DNA of 64,000 bases from Escallonia rubra (GCA_033065855.1 JAVXUO010000467.1:186001-250000); one strand, 5' to 3'; shown: positions 32,679 through 46,384, counted from the stretch's first letter. The notes: generated by a model from the letters alone, not told the origin. Translations and numbers: made by a program.

Positions 32679-35600
32679 CAGGGGCAGAATCCCGAGACCC
32701 CAACTTTCACCTCTCTCTCTCTACATGACTCACCCAGACAACTAGACTAGATGGTCGTGACCCGTGACTCGTCACTCGTGAGCCCGTGACACTGGTGACG
32801 GCCACTGGCCGAGCATGAGCAGATTCAGATCTGGACTGGAGATGACCTCACCGAGTGATCGAGACACCGACGACGGTAACGGCCAATGGGCGACGGTCGA
32901 TCGGCTGGTCAGACGTTCAAATCTAGAATATTTCTTGAGTTGTGCGGCTAATGGCTGTGCATGCGACGGGGATGACTGAGGACTCTGCCGGCGTTTGCAA
33001 GTTGCAACCCTCTGCTCTGCTCTGCCAGGCAGGCGCCGACGACGACAACAAGGACCGGTAACGACGAGGACTTCCGGCGACGACGTCAACATTGAACAAC
33101 AATCTGCCTTCATTTCTTGAATTTGAGGTAAGCTTTTCTCTGCTTGGCTACTTTCAAGCAATCTGACTCTAGTTTAATTTCAGAAATCCGTATTTACGTT
33201 CTAGTTTAATTTTAGTAATTTATTCTATTTTAGAAATTCAAAAAACATGTTTGGTTAATTTTCTTTGCTAATTCTTAATTGGTGATTTGGTGGAACACCT
33301 TAATTGTTTGGTAATTTGCTTTGCTAATTTTTAATTGGCTAAATTCTTTTCTAATTCATTATTTGGTGCATAAATAATTTCGAATTATGTTGGAATGTGA
33401 CGTTGAGCTTGAGCTTGTTTAGCTATTTAATTTTAAAATTGGGAGGTTGAAATTTACTGTTTTATTGGAATTTGATGTTATGTTGAGATTGGTAGGTGGA
33501 GCTTGAGCTTGGGATGTTGATATTGGAGTGTGATTTAGTTTTAAAATTGGGAGGTTGATCTTGAGCTTGTAATGTATAGTTATTTAGCTATGTGAATTTG
33601 TTTTGAGAACTTGAGATATTGAAATTTTATTCCAATGTTTTTTTTTTCAGAATGGAAAAGTTCTTTTGAAAAAACGGAAAAATGGCAGAATCCTCGCAGT
33701 CTAATCAGAATGAGTGTAAAAATCAAGATAGTATTCTATAGTCTCCAATTCTAACAGTAACGGACAAGGCTCCTATTGTGCATCAAGATGTTGATTCCGG
33801 GCATTCAAGCAGAGTTTGTGATGAGTTCAACTCTGCTCAGCTTATTGTTGATCTTGGGTTGCGTCTGAATATTATAGATTATAGTCCTAATATTCGAGAT
33901 AAAGTTTGACAAACATAATGGTCGAAAGGTCCTTGCCAACCTTTTTTACCCATAATTTTCCATTGACACAATTCGGGGCTCAATCTCGTCGTTTTGTTTC
34001 TTCTTGGTTTGACTGTCATACGAGTTGGTTGGAGTATAGTGTAGGAAAAGATGAAGCATATTGATTGTGTTGCTACTTATTCAAAAGTGCTCATGGGGAG
34101 TAAGGGGGTGGTGTTACTTTTGTCAGCCATGGTTTTAAAGATTGGAGAAAGAGGGAAAAATTCAAAAAACATGTTGGAGAAGTCGATAGTGCAAACATCC
34201 TTGCTTTAAGCACGTGTCGAGCCTTTAATAACCCGAAGCAGAGTATTGAAGTAGTTTTGTCTAAGCAAACATATGGAAGTAAGGTTAAATATTGTACTCG
34301 CTTGACTGCATCAATTGATGACATTCGGTTGCTCTTACGTCAAGGTTTGTCTTTCAGTGGGCATGATGAATCTAACGAATCTGAGAATCAGGGAAATTTT
34401 TTAAAACTTTTAGAGTTCCTTACGGATCACAATGAGAGTGTGAAAAAAGTCATATTGTCAAATGCTCCTCAGAATCTCAAATTGACATCACCAAAAGTTC
34501 ATAAAGAAATTGTTAGTGCCATTGCTGGAGAAATAAGAGATGCAATTGTTGGAGACATGAAAATTGAATTATTTTCCATTTTAGTTGACGAGTGTCGTGA
34601 TGTATCAGTCAAAGAATAAATGAGAGTTGTCTTGAGGTATGTGGACAAAAGAGAACGTGTCATTTGAACGTTTTATTGGTATTGTTCATGTTACTAATAC
34701 CACTATCTTATCACTGAAAAACGTGATTGACAGTTTGTTTTAGATGCATGAATTGAGCATTTCAAGAGTTCGTGGACAAGGCTATAATGGAGCAAGCAAT
34801 ATGCAAGGTGAATTCAATGGTCTTCAAACTTTAATTTAAAAGGAGAATGAAAGTGCTTATTACATTCATTGCTTTGCTCGTCAACTTTAGCTACTCTGGT
34901 AGCCGTTGTAAAAAAACATTCTCAGATTTCATTACTCTTTAATTTGATTGGCTAGTAAATACCGTGGGAGTTTCATGCAAACGAAGAGATGCTCTTCGAG
35001 AAAATGAAGCCACTAGACTTGATCATGCCCTTGAGAGTGGTGATATCGCTAGTGGTCGAGGTCTAAATTAGGAAACTAACATCAAAAGAGCAGGAGAGAC
35101 CCATTGGGGATCACATTATGGTACATTATTGAATTTGATTCATATGTTTGCTTCAGTGATAGATGTGCTTAATAAGATTATTGATGATGCTATAGATTAT
35201 GATCAGAGAGGTGAAGCATTGAGCCTTTTGAATTCAGTACCAACTTATGATTTTGCCTTTAACATGCATTTGATGAAAACCATTTTGGGGATGACGAATG
35301 AACTTTCACAAGCATTGCAAAAGAAAGATCAAAATATTGTGAATGCAATGAATTTGGTAAGAATAACAAAGCAACAATTGCAGAGCTTGAGAGATGATGG
35401 GTGTGAAGACTTGCTAGAAGAGGTTTCACACTTTTGTGTAAAACATGAAATTGAAGTATTGGAGATGGGTGCGACGTTTGTAGCCACGAGGAGGCGAAAA
35501 CGTAATGCTGAAGAAGGTACAAATCTTTACCACTATCGCGTTGATATTCTTTTAGCTGCTGTTGATTTGCAAATCAGTGAATTGAATAATCATTGTAGTG

Positions 35601-36296
35601 AGGTAACTACAGAGTTACTTATTTGTATGACATGTCTCGATTCAAGTGATGATTTTTTTTGCTTTTAATAAGCAAAAATTGATACGCCTTGTACAATTTT
35701 ATGCATATGACTTTTCCCTAATAGAGCTTAAGATATTTGAAAGTCAGCTTGAGACATATATTATGGATGTGCGGTCCTGTGAAGAACTTTACGATATCAA
35801 AGGAATTGGTGAACTTGCTATGAAGTTAGTTGAGTTGAAAAATGATGTGATATATCCTTTGGTGTACTTGATTACAAAATTGGTCTTACTCTTTCGTGAT
35901 GCACTTGCTACTGTCGAAAGAGCTTTCTCTGTAATGAAGATAATAAAGACTCGACTTCGGAATCATACGGGAGATGAATAAATGAATGATAGTTTGAGAA
36001 AAATGTCTTCAAAACTATTGAGAATGAAACTATTATCAAGCGCTACAAATCTTTGGGGCCTCATCAAGTAGTAATTTCGTAATTTCTTTTGTAAACACTT
36101 AAATATCTAATTTGTATTCGTTTTTTTTGTGTTGTACTTGTAAAAGAGTCTTTAGTCGCTCTCGTGAAACGTAATAATACTTTTTGTATGTTTTTTAAGT
36201 GCACACAATTTTTGTATATTATTTTACTAATAAAAAAATTTGGTGAATTTGATACATTTTTTGCACCCCCAAAGAAAAATCCTGGTTCTGCCACTG
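32679..36296 (+). mobile_element. hAT-superfamily transposon, TTF-zinc-finger/DUF4371 type, decayed
   Basis: The ends are CAGGGGCAGAATC at 32679 and, in reverse, CAGTGGCAGAACC ending at 36296, a hAT-style inverted repeat. An 8-bp target duplication is not recognisable (ACAATAGT versus GTCTGACT), probably because of decay. The interior has a noncoding 5' exon, an intron ending in an acceptor at 33650, and a broken transposase-derived frame. A smaller element of similar type lies at 57588-58148. Confidence 0.7.
33652..36050 (+). pseudogene. Broken hAT transposase-like protein (TTF-type zinc finger, DUF4371, hAT dimerisation)
   Basis: The frame opens MEKFF just after an AG acceptor. It continues with stops through a region resembling the TTF zinc finger (33830-34230). 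A clear DUF4371 segment follows at 34257-34619 (CTRLTASID, RQGLSFSGHDES, GNFLKLLEFL, ILVDECRDVSVKE), then RGQGYNGASNM at 34770 and LNLIHMFASVIDVL-type sequence at 35129-35668. The hAT dimerisation end is at 35646-35981 (ATVERAFSVMKIIKTRLRN). These proteins are often annotated as ZMYM1-like in plants. At least ten stops or frame changes make this copy inactive. The 5' UTR intron (about 33128-33650) is kept. Confidence 0.85.
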
Positions 36297-37382
36297 GTCT
36301 GACTAAATACCAGAATCAAATTTGCAGCCGTGTGATTGATGTAAAGAAAAAAAATCATGATTTGAGCAGTTGTTACAATTGGTCTTGTGAAATTTATGTA
36401 CCAATAATTCATTTCAGTTGCTTTTTTTATTCTGATTTGAAAAGCGGTGTGGTGGAGGGGAAGGGAGGCTGTTTCCTCAATCGGCTTATAAATCTTATCT
36501 GCTGGCAAACAATGTACGATGATAGGTAATGTGGGCATGATCATTATAAACCGTCAAGGGTTCCTGATTATGGGAGGGAGTTAGTAGCAGTAAAATGAAT
36601 GGTTGAAGTTACTTACGTTTTCTTTATCTATCGCAGTGACATCTGTGCACATGCATAAACACAAACATGAAGCCTCGAGGAAACTATGTAGAATTTGCAA
36701 AATCTGGTTAATTAGTTTATTGCAGACAAGGATTGGATTTGACAGTTGGGGCTGGAGCAAAGCCAAACTGACCCAATGGGCTTTGTCGACTCAAATGTAT
36801 GACACTATTTGATGAGTGAGATGATACTCTTTGCTATGAGGTTATTTGACATGGAAAGGTAGAGAGATGAATTGTTATTTGATTGGTTATTGGATGAGTA
36901 AGGTGTCACTTTTGGCCTCTTATTTTTTAGTTTATGTTGTTCTTTTTGTCTATGAGAAACATGATATACATTGTTGTTTTGCACCACTTGAGTAATAAGT
37001 AATTAGCATACCCCATTCTGTAGGATGGTTTTGATGGCGAGGAGTAAGAAGCAAACAATGCAAACGAAGATGAGTTCTCTTGAGTTGTTTGTGGTTCGTA
37101 CTTGAGTGTGGTTAGTTTATATGTTTCTGATTGTTAGTTTTTCAAACTGTTACCTAGGCATTAAGGGCATAGTTGTTACTTATGCCATTGACTATAAGTG
37201 TTAGTTGACTTAGTTGGTTACACATACAAAGTACTATAATTATGCATGTCTTTTTATCCTTTTCGCTTGTTAAATCATTCCACCGCTAAATGGATGCTAA
37301 GCGAGATGTTTGTGAAGACCATTGGTATTTGCCCAACTTTGCATTGGTATTACTATTATTTTTATTAAAATAAGTGGGGGAT
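36297..37382. other. Unassigned interval, possibly a remnant of a copia interior
   Basis: Nothing codes convincingly here. The last bases, AAATAAGTGGGGGAT at about 37368-37382, look like a copia polypurine tract in front of an LTR. Confidence 0.35.
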
Positions 37383-38033
37383 TGTTGGAGTATTTTTATA
37401 AAAATAATTATTTGTAAAGGACTTATTATGAGTGTTACAAATTATTTACTTTCCTCACTAAATAATATTAATTTTTTAATTGAAGATGGGAAGTAATTTG
37501 CTTTTAACTATCATTACTCTAGCTGTTACAAAAGGCATGGCATGGTTGGTTCTTATGCGTGGCCAACGGTTGGATTAGGCCAATTGTTGAGAGGATAATG
37601 GCTTCGGTTTTGGTAGCCATGATATTGCCTCTAACCGTTACATATATGAGACTATATTTTCCGTATCTGGTCTCTCAATTTGACCGATGCCCTTTACACA
37701 AGATTGTTAGAGTTTTAAAATGGCTAGTAACTCTTCTTCCTTTATTACTATTTTACAATACAGAACGAGGGTTTTGTGCAAAGTACTTTTAGGTCAAACA
37801 CTCTTCTATTGCTGTGTCATAATTGCTTTATTTATCCTTATAATGCACGTTTGGGCAAAGAAGTGTATCGTGTGAAACTTCGTGTTCTCTAGTAGTGCAA
37901 ACAAAGAGAAGACACAACACTGTTAAAAGCTGGGCTGGAGGCGGCGTGCTGGCACCTATTGCACCGGTAACATTCCGTAGGGGCGCGAACCGTCTTAAAG
38001 AGAGAGGCTTAGTCCGCACCTCAGCACATTGTT
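37383..38033 (+). repeat. Probable copia-type LTR remnant
   Basis: TGTTGGAGTATTTTTATAAA follows the purine tract directly, the usual junction of a Ty1/copia 3' LTR. The right limit is set only by the start of the next LTR-like block and is uncertain. No partner LTR or pol was found upstream. Confidence 0.4.
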
Positions 38034-41000
38034 TGTGATATCCCGATCTTAGGTTTAAAATTTTTCGTAATTTCTAACAACTTTATTTTATTTCTTTAGT
38101 GACAATTTTTGTAAGTGATGTTAGGGGATCTTTTGCAACGTTTGTTGTGAGCGGTATCATTTATGATGTTTAGCGACATTTTTTAAAATGACTATAAGCT
38201 GCAAAAATGAAGCTTTTTGTACGCTAAACTGTTGCACGTTTATTTCCTTAAGTGACAAATTATAAGTAATTATTTGGGTTCTTTAGCAACGATTGGCGTG
38301 AGGGAAAAAAAGTCAGCTATATAATTTGGAAAGACAGGAAACCATGGAGGACATTAGGAGAGAATTAAGGGATTTTTGGTTACACAATAGAATTTAAAAA
38401 AGAGAGTTTTTCTCTTTCGATTGATGAGAAGAACAAAGGTAGAAAAATAGACAGAAAACAGAGTAAAAAGGGAGACAGAGAAAAGAGAAGGAAAATAAAA
38501 AGGAAAAGAGAAAGAGAAAGAGAGGAAGAGGAAGAGAAGGTCGGCTGTGTGCTCATGAAAGGGAGACAAGGAAAGTTTTGCCAACAAGATTTTCGGCGAA
38601 TCAATTCGATATCTGGAAAGTTTTTTAAGCGTTACAATTACAATTTTTTTTGTGCGTGTGTTTAGAACTGAGTAGGCTAAAAATATATGTGGGCATTGGT
38701 GTATTGGACTGCCAAATACGCGCGCGCGCTTGATAGGGAAATTGGTGGCCACCGTGAGGATGGATTTGTGAGTGTTTGGTGTCAGTAAGGGGCTGTCAAA
38801 ACAGCCTATGTGCAGTGTGTGTTTGTAGAATTTTGAGATGGAAATGGAATTTGCCATGGATGTGGGTGCCATGGGTTTTAGTGTGTGTGAAGATTTCTGA
38901 TTTGAGAACTCTTGTCAAATGGCTTTAGATATGGCCTTCTTCTGCAATTTTTTTTCATTCTCCTGAGAAGCACTTTGTACTTGAGTCATGGCTTTGATGG
39001 TTATATTGTGGTCATGGAACATGAAATGTTTAACTAATATTAAGAACAAAAGGCTGAGTATAGGTCTTACTGAGTATTTTTACCAATTCAAGGAAACAAA
39101 AAAGTGTTATGGGTGTGTTGTAGGAGAAGGGGAAAGGCTGTTTTGGGTATGTTGTGGGTATAGAAATATATGTGTGTATAATGTATATGTGAGTGTATAG
39201 ATAAAGTGAAGTGGTGGACATGAGAGCGTAGGTGTGACAGTGTGTTGACCAAGGAAGGGAGCTACTGCCGTGATGCAGTAGCAGTGAAGATGGTAAGTTT
39301 TATGCATATTGCTGTATATGTGTGTAGAGAAAGTGTGTTAATGTGTGAAAGTGTGTTAATGTGTGCAAGTCTGTAAGTGGTGAGTGTGTGTAGTATGTAT
39401 AAGGAGTGGGCAAAGGGAGTGGCATGTGTAATATCCTTGTTGTTAAAAAAATATAATAATAATAATAATAAATTAAAAAAAAACCTGGTCTGATTTTGTG
39501 GTAGCCACAAACTAGAGGGAATGACACCTCATGTTTCCAAAAGGTGGAGTGTGTGCATGTTGAGTTAAGTGGAGGGTGAGGTGGCATGAGAGAAGGCTCA
39601 CCCTGGACAGCTGTTTGAGGGAGAATTACAGAAAATACTTTCAACTGAGAAGTCGTAGAGAAAAGAGAGAGGAAGAAAACCCAAGAAATAGAGCTCGCTT
39701 TGGAGAAAAAATGAAGAAGTTATGGACCACCAAAGTCAGGAAAAAGTCAGTCTGCAGTGTGCGAAGTAGTTGATTGAGGGGGGATTTGAGGAAAATCCAG
39801 GAAGAATTTTGTGAAAGGCAAAACAGAGAAGTTATAGAAGGGAGAGAAATAAAGAAATTGATATAAACAGAAGGCATTTTTGTCAGGAATCAAAGAAGTT
39901 ACGGGTCTTCAAATTGAGATAAAAACCAGCTTTGTGTATGTGTGTTCTTGGTGTTTTGATGTGTTCCTGATGGAAATTAAGGCTGAAATGATTATGTTGT
40001 GATATGATTCCATGTTAAATGAAGTTATGGAATTAGATAGGTGGAAACAAAGTGAAATTAAAGTGGTTTAAAGGGGATTTGAAGTGAAATTAAATAGCTA
40101 ATGAGATAAGTTAGCATAATATGCATGTATAAGTAAAGAAAGAAATATTTCTGGGCATGAAAACCTGAAGAATGCAACTTGGAGTGTGGGAAGTGATGAA
40201 AATGTGTAAATTTGATCCAAAAGTGATGAATAATGACTGTAAATGTCGCTAAAAGTCTTATTCTCTAATTTATTTCAAACTTTATTTTTGAAGCATGGTT
40301 GTAAGATAGAATTTGGCCAAACACAAAAGAGAAACTTCTATTCTTTTTGATAGATATACATACTGTAAAATGTTGGGATTTTTTTGAGTTTCCTAACGAT
40401 GTTAAATATATTTATCCTTAAAATAAAGTTTCAAAATTTTAAAAAATACCAAATGAATTTTATTTAATCTGAAAATTTTACTGAGGCTTTATGCAGCGGA
40501 GGCACTTCAGAGTAAAAAATGTCATGACATTTGAAGGCTGATTGGTATTTTTGAGAAAATTGGTTCCCTAACGTTGGATTTGGTTATCGGGATGGGATTT
40601 ACGAGCAAAAATTTAACAAAATGACTTTTCAGTAAAAAAATCAGTTTACATTGTTTTAAAAAGGTATTTTGAGTCAATTGAGAGGGTTTATTGGTGTAGA
40701 AGTCGGCATGAGGTGTTTAGGTAATTTTACCTATAGCCAGGGGTGTTTTGGTAAATTTTCACACCCGGTGACGAATCTTGTGAAAAAACTCATGGTTAAG
40801 CAGTAAGAAGTAATGGGAAAATTGAGTTTAGATAGGCATAAAAAGGACAATAGTGCGGTTGATGCACCTTATGGGCTAGGGCCGGTTAACGGATTAGCCG
40901 TAATAAGTTGGAAACTGATAAGCGACAAGGGAGGGGGAAGGTAAGGTTAGGTATGTTTTTGTATTTTAAGGTTGTCTGACGAATTTTTTTTTTATTTGAT

Positions 41001-42127
41001 AGGTGATTCTGTTGCTGAGAAAATCCAGAAGCGAGGAGTCCATCGGCTATAAAGCCAACATGTAAGGATAGTGCGGTTCCGTTATGGTATCCGTTGTTTT
41101 GCTTGGCATACCATGTTGATGATGCTTGTGTTGAAGTCCTATATTTATGTTGGAATACCGGTTGATCTTATGACCCGATACTTCTTGTTGACTTGTGTTG
41201 TTGAGGACTTAAGGTAGAATGAATTCCCTTAGTCCGCCCGATAATGAGTCTGGAAGCGTTGTTGAGGACTTATGATCGAAAACACTCTCTAAGTCTGCTC
41301 CTCCTTTGATGAAAACCGACCCCTAATATGGACAAGATTGAGATGAACACCCCATATGAAGGGGCATCATTAAGTGGAGGGCCAGTGAAGTGAAGTAACT
41401 GGCGGTCAGTGAAAAAGAAAGTAATTGACAAAAAGGGGATGAAGCGTGCTAGAGTCTATCGTGTCGTGTCAAGTCAAGCATGCATTGCAATTGATTTTAT
41501 TTGATGTTAAATAATTTATTGTCGGGTTATTCTCATGATGACTTGCATAGTCCATGAGTCTGTCCAAGTGGAAATGATGATGTTCTGTTGGGCTTGAGCC
41601 GCTCAGTCTGAGCAAAGGTGATGCAGCAAGATGGTTGCAAATGTTCGTTCTTGGCATCCTTAAATCCTTTGCTTTCGTTGAAAATTCAAGATCGATTATC
41701 CAATAATTTTGAAAGAATTGTACGTTGTACTCCCCATATTATCCTTACTGGGCGACTTGCGCTCATTCCTTATCTTATGTGTTTTTCAGGCACTAGGTTT
41801 GAACAAGGAGAGACCTCGAGTAAAGGTAAAGAGAAATTATGCTGAGGTCCTGTGAGGAAATATATATCGCCACGATGATGTAAAATTTGGTGTAAATATT
41901 AAGTTGTGTTATGTTATGCAATTTCCGCTGCAATATGATGTGTACTATCAAGAATTTTTTTTGTAAGGACGTGTTGTGACGTTCTTTTATGATCTTAAGG
42001 TTGTAGTTGCTATGTGTTGTATTTAAGGTTGTGACGTTGACATGATTGACATCTCAGCTTCGGTGACGGCACTTGGTTGGGGGTGTCACAACATGTGTGT
42101 GAGTTATTCTGGAAAAGAATTATGTGC

Positions 42128-42175
<48 letters not shown>

Positions 42176-43966
42176 GAAGAAGATGGGGAAATGGGTTTAT
42201 GCAGTGAGTGGTACAATGTGCTTGCACAGTTGTACCATGTGACTGTTGAGTCTCTTGTGATTGTCAAAAAATGCTAAAATTTTGCAAAAATATTTTCAAG
42301 GAAATATTAGAATTATTGTTAAAATTCAGATTTTTCTGATATCGGTTGATATTTTTAATATTTTTTGAAATTCAGTTTCTCTAAAATTAGTTTGGAGGCT
42401 TCAAAATTATTAATAAATTCTAAAAAAAGTACTGTAATGATTTTATGATACAAATAAGTTTTAGTTTAAGTTTCATAAATTTTAGAGTTGATTTGTTACT
42501 AAATCCGTATCATATTTGATTTAGCAAAACGAATGATTTTAAAATGGTTTCGGTGCTTGTTAAATCCTAATTTTAGTTTCAGTATTTTTCTTATACATTA
42601 TGAAGCTATCATGAAAATTATGGGACTCTGATTTGAGCTAGAAATATTAATTGTTATTTTTGGGCGTTTACTTGTATTTAGGAAAATCGTTTTTAATTCG
42701 AAAATATTAAAAAATCTAAAAAAATTATATTGTAACTTGTTATGCTGTTTTAAGGTAGGTATTTTATAAGCATATATTATGAATTTTGGAGTGTCTTAAT
42801 ACGTTATAGAGTGTGCATGATTATCGATTAGGTTTAGCCGTTCGAGGGATCCAAATCGTTTTTGTTTACGTTAAGAGTGTCGGAGTGAGCAACGATTAAG
42901 AATTAACATTAGATTAATTGTTTGTGAGGCTAGGTTGTATTCTAATAATTAATCTGCTAATTTAGGTTAATTCGAGGATTGTACGAGGTTGAATAGCAGC
43001 GAGCGCATTTCTTGGATTGAGGTAAGGGATTTTTATCCGAACCAAACTCCTTTTATTTGATTTCGTATGTTATTCTGACTTGTTATCACTATTCATTTGG
43101 ACTCTGTTATGTTGATATAAGTTTCATTGTTTGCCTTTAAAACATTTCATTGAGCCTTAAAACGTTTATTGAAACTCGTATCGATGCTCTTTAATTGTTA
43201 TCCATCGAGCATCGATTTTTATGTTGCATTAGCGATTATTGATTATGCATATTGACATGAGAAAGTATATTGAGGTGCTATAAGAATGATCTATATCGGG
43301 GGTGATATAAGGATGGTCTGTTATTGCTGGGTGACGCTAGTACCTTGATGGTCTAGCTAGTGTTCATATGCATATGTAACCACAGTATTAGTGAGCATCG
43401 CCTTTATGACTTTACTAAGTGATTACCCTGCACTGCCTGTATGGCTTTGCATTCACTCATGTTCAATATCATCTGCATTATTTTCAGTGTGATTAGAATT
43501 GTTTGTCTCTAAATATGGTTTTAGGGATTGAGTTGAATCTCTTCCCTAATCGTTTTTGAAGTGAATCTGATAATCATTTGTATTCTTTTTTCTGGATTTT
43601 TGAGCGACCTTACTGAGCTCCCAAAAGCTCACCCCTTTTTTCTGTTCCTTTCTGCAGGTAATAACCAACAATAGATTGCATTGGGTATATATGGATTAGA
43701 GCCGAGCGAGGGAAATAGAATATAAGTTTTAGTCTTGGCCATAAGAACCCCTACGTGGGTCAGTATTGTTATTTAAGATTTTGACTTAGACTTGATGTTT
43801 CAATTATGACAGTAGACTAAAAGTACTATATTATTCAATGGTTTAGTTGCTCTGACTGACTGGTGGTGCTAAATTGGTTGAGTATTAGGGTTCTATTACC
43901 TTAGTGTAAATGATTGAGCGAATGCTAACGTTCTGGAAATTCTGGGATGCTATAGTGTTAACATAC
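38034..43966 (+). repeat. Long gypsy-LTR-like block, copy A (continues after 46384)
   Basis: It starts TGTGATATCCCGATC, a typical gypsy LTR opening. Around 42058-42090 it reads CGGTGACGGC then GGGGGTGTCACA, a typical LTR end, followed by a second LTR-like part with ACTGAGCTCCC, CTCACCCC and TTCTGCAG at 43612-43660. This suggests two related LTRs joined or nested. From about 38163 it is a near-colinear direct repeat of 58907-64000. A solo LTR of another family interrupts it at 43967-46379. No gag-pol is present; all open frames are short and inconsistent. No target duplication was found for the block. Confidence 0.6.
42131..42170. repeat. (GA)20 microsatellite in copy A
   Basis: Forty bases of alternating GA are present. 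The matching site in copy B (about 62942-62951) has only about ten bases. Confidence 0.95.
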
Positions 43967-46379
43967 TGTTCCCAACCTATTCTGGTCGTACCCAAAGGCC
44001 CACTGTGGTCCCATTTTGCATGACACGTCCGCACAAGCAACAGTCATTTTCAACGCTCATAACCGGTCAAAGCATGCACGCTCAAGTCACGTGCACTTCT
44101 CAATTTCGTCACGTTACTTTGTCACTAAGAAGCTCATTTCCGTACAAAGCCTTATCACGCTTCGACCGTCGCACTTCGCCCGTCGCCCGTCGATGCGCCA
44201 TGGCACTTGCCCAAGGAGGTTGGCCTTGGCCTCCCCCTTGGGGTCGGCCTCGGCCTTGGCCTTCCCCTTGGGGTTGGCCTCGGCCTCCCCGCTGGGGTCG
44301 GCCTCGGCCTCCCCTTGAGGTCGGCCTCGGCCTTCCCTGAAGGGTTGGCCTTTGGCCTCCATCCTTAGCACATTCACTTCTCTTCAAGGGACCATACATA
44401 ACTCCGCGACCCCCATCGCTCGGACACAACTCCACGACCACGTCGCCCGGAAACAACTCCGCGACCACGTCACCCGGACACAACTCCGCGACCACGTCGC
44501 CCGGACACAACTCCGCGACCCCCGTCGCCCGGACACAACTCCCCGACCCCCGTCGCCCGGACACAACTCCGCGACCACGTCGCCTGGACACAACTCCGTG
44601 ACCCCGTCGTCGGAGTCCGGGCGTCGTACTTCAACACTTCGCCGCGCCCGTGCGTCGTGCCGCTAATACAGTCGTGCCCCCAGGTTCTCTATCACACTAC
44701 CGTGCCCTCGGCACCATGCGCACTCTGTCGCGCCCATGCGCCACCATTGACACAAACGTGCCCCCGGCACCTTACGCACACCGTCGTGCCCGTGCGCCGC
44801 GCCACTAACACAGACGTGCCCCCGGCACCTTACTCACTTCATCGCGCCCATGCGCCACAATCATCTTACATGCCCCCGGGCACCACACTCATTCACCACA
44901 CCATGCGCACCTTGCCTTCGATCCACTCTCCGGAGTGTGCAACATCCTGCGGGGATAGACGACTCCTCCGGGACACTATCTTCGCCAGTGAGCTCTTCAA
45001 CTCTCCTTCCGCCAGGTAGACGGCTCCTCCGGGATGCTACCTCGGCCAGTCGGGTAGACGGCTCCTCCGGGATGCTACCTTGACTCGCTCTGAGTGCTCC
45101 GACACAAGGACTCACCCGTGGGAATAGGCGACTCCTCCGGGACACTATCCCTGCCAGGGAGCTTTTCAACTCCTCTTCTGCCAGGTAGACGGCTCCTTCG
45201 GGATGCTACCTCTGCCAGTCGGGTAGACGGCTCCTCCGGGATGCTACCTTGACATGCTCCGAGTGCTCCGGCACAAGGACTCACCCGCGGGGATAGGCGA
45301 CTCCTCCGGGACACTATCTCCACCAGGGAGCTCTTCAACTCCCCTTCTGCCAGGTAGACGGCTCCTCCGGGATGCTACCTCGGCCAGTCGGGTAGACGGC
45401 TCCTCCGGGATGCTACCTTGACATGCTCCAAGTGCTCCGGCACAAGGACTCACCCGCGGGGATAGGCGACTCCTCCGGGACACTATCTCCGCCAGGGAGC
45501 TCTTCAACTCCCCTTCCGCCAGGTAGACGGCTCCTTCGGGATGCTACCTTGGCCGTCCAGGTAGACGGCTCCTCCAGAATGCTACCTCGGCCTGCGAAAT
45601 AGGTGACTCCTCCGGGACACTATCTCTGTCAGGGTGTCTGCGTGACTGGCTTACGTGCTCCGGCACTGGGGGCTTCCGTCGGCACCCCTAGGGACTATGA
45701 CCCTTAGGTCACTCCGAGACGGGAGCAGGTCTTCGGAGGGCATCGTGCCTAGTCCACCTGGCAATTGGGCGTCGGGTCTTCCCCACCGCTGCCAGGCCTG
45801 TGGGACTCTGCAAGGGCTTGGATTGGAGGCTAGATCAAGGGGGTTCTCTTGGCACACCGTTGCGGTGAGAGCCAGTCTTTCCTGACAGACAGAGCGACGT
45901 TGTGCGGGACAGGCCGGGTGAATATGCGATCTGACAGTCCATGGAGCACCGGCACCCGTGGACTCCCCGGTGACGTGTCACTCCCGGGGAGTGCCACGTG
46001 TCGGTTTATGACATCATCATCTCAATCTCTATAAATAGAGGTCTTGAGAATTCATTCGGACGAGAGATAACGGTTGGACATTTTCAGGACTTCTTCTTCA
46101 CTCTCTCATATTTTCACTTTCTCACTCTAGAATCCTATAGAGAGAAACATACAGGACCCTGACTTTGGATCTAAGCGTCAGACTATGACTGTTGTTGTAT
46201 ATTCATCCTGCGCCATCGCCCTCGCAGTACTGCCACCCTCAGGCTCTGTCTGAGAAGCTCTTGGTCTCTGCCCTTGTTTCACCCTTGTTGTGCCCTACAT
46301 CAACATACTTGGAAGATGACTCAGACTGCAGCCTTTGTGGCACCTCCACGTAGGTACGAACCCACTTTCCTTGGCATCA
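43967..46379 (+). mobile_element. Solo LTR of the LARD-like family, TSD CATAC
   Basis: This is a 2413-bp LTR starting TGTTCCCAACC and ending TTGGCATCA. It is flanked by perfect 5-bp duplications, CATAC at 43962-43966 and 46380-46384. It is the most complete LTR of this family in the window. It carries the AGGCCAAGGCC-type block (44215-44370), the 27-bp minisatellite (44400-44600), the 169-bp repeats (44940-45620) and a TATAAATAG promoter motif at 46030-46038. No internal region remains, as expected after recombination between LTRs. Proline- and arginine-rich frames are products of the repeats. Confidence 0.9.
46030..46038 (+). promoter_or_regulatory. LTR TATA box
   Basis: TATAAATAG lies about 340 bp before the LTR 3' end. 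The same site is found in minus orientation at 25607-25615 and 30242-30250 in the other two LTR copies. Confidence 0.7.
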
Positions 46380-46384
46380 CATAC

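Noticed and set aside
42091..42095. ACATG as a target duplication for the block ending at 42090
   Set aside because: The left flank before 38034 reads TTGTT, which does not match.
44005..46034. Proline-, arginine- and serine-rich frames in the solo LTR
   Set aside because: They lie wholly inside LTR repeat arrays and are found in opposite strands of different copies.
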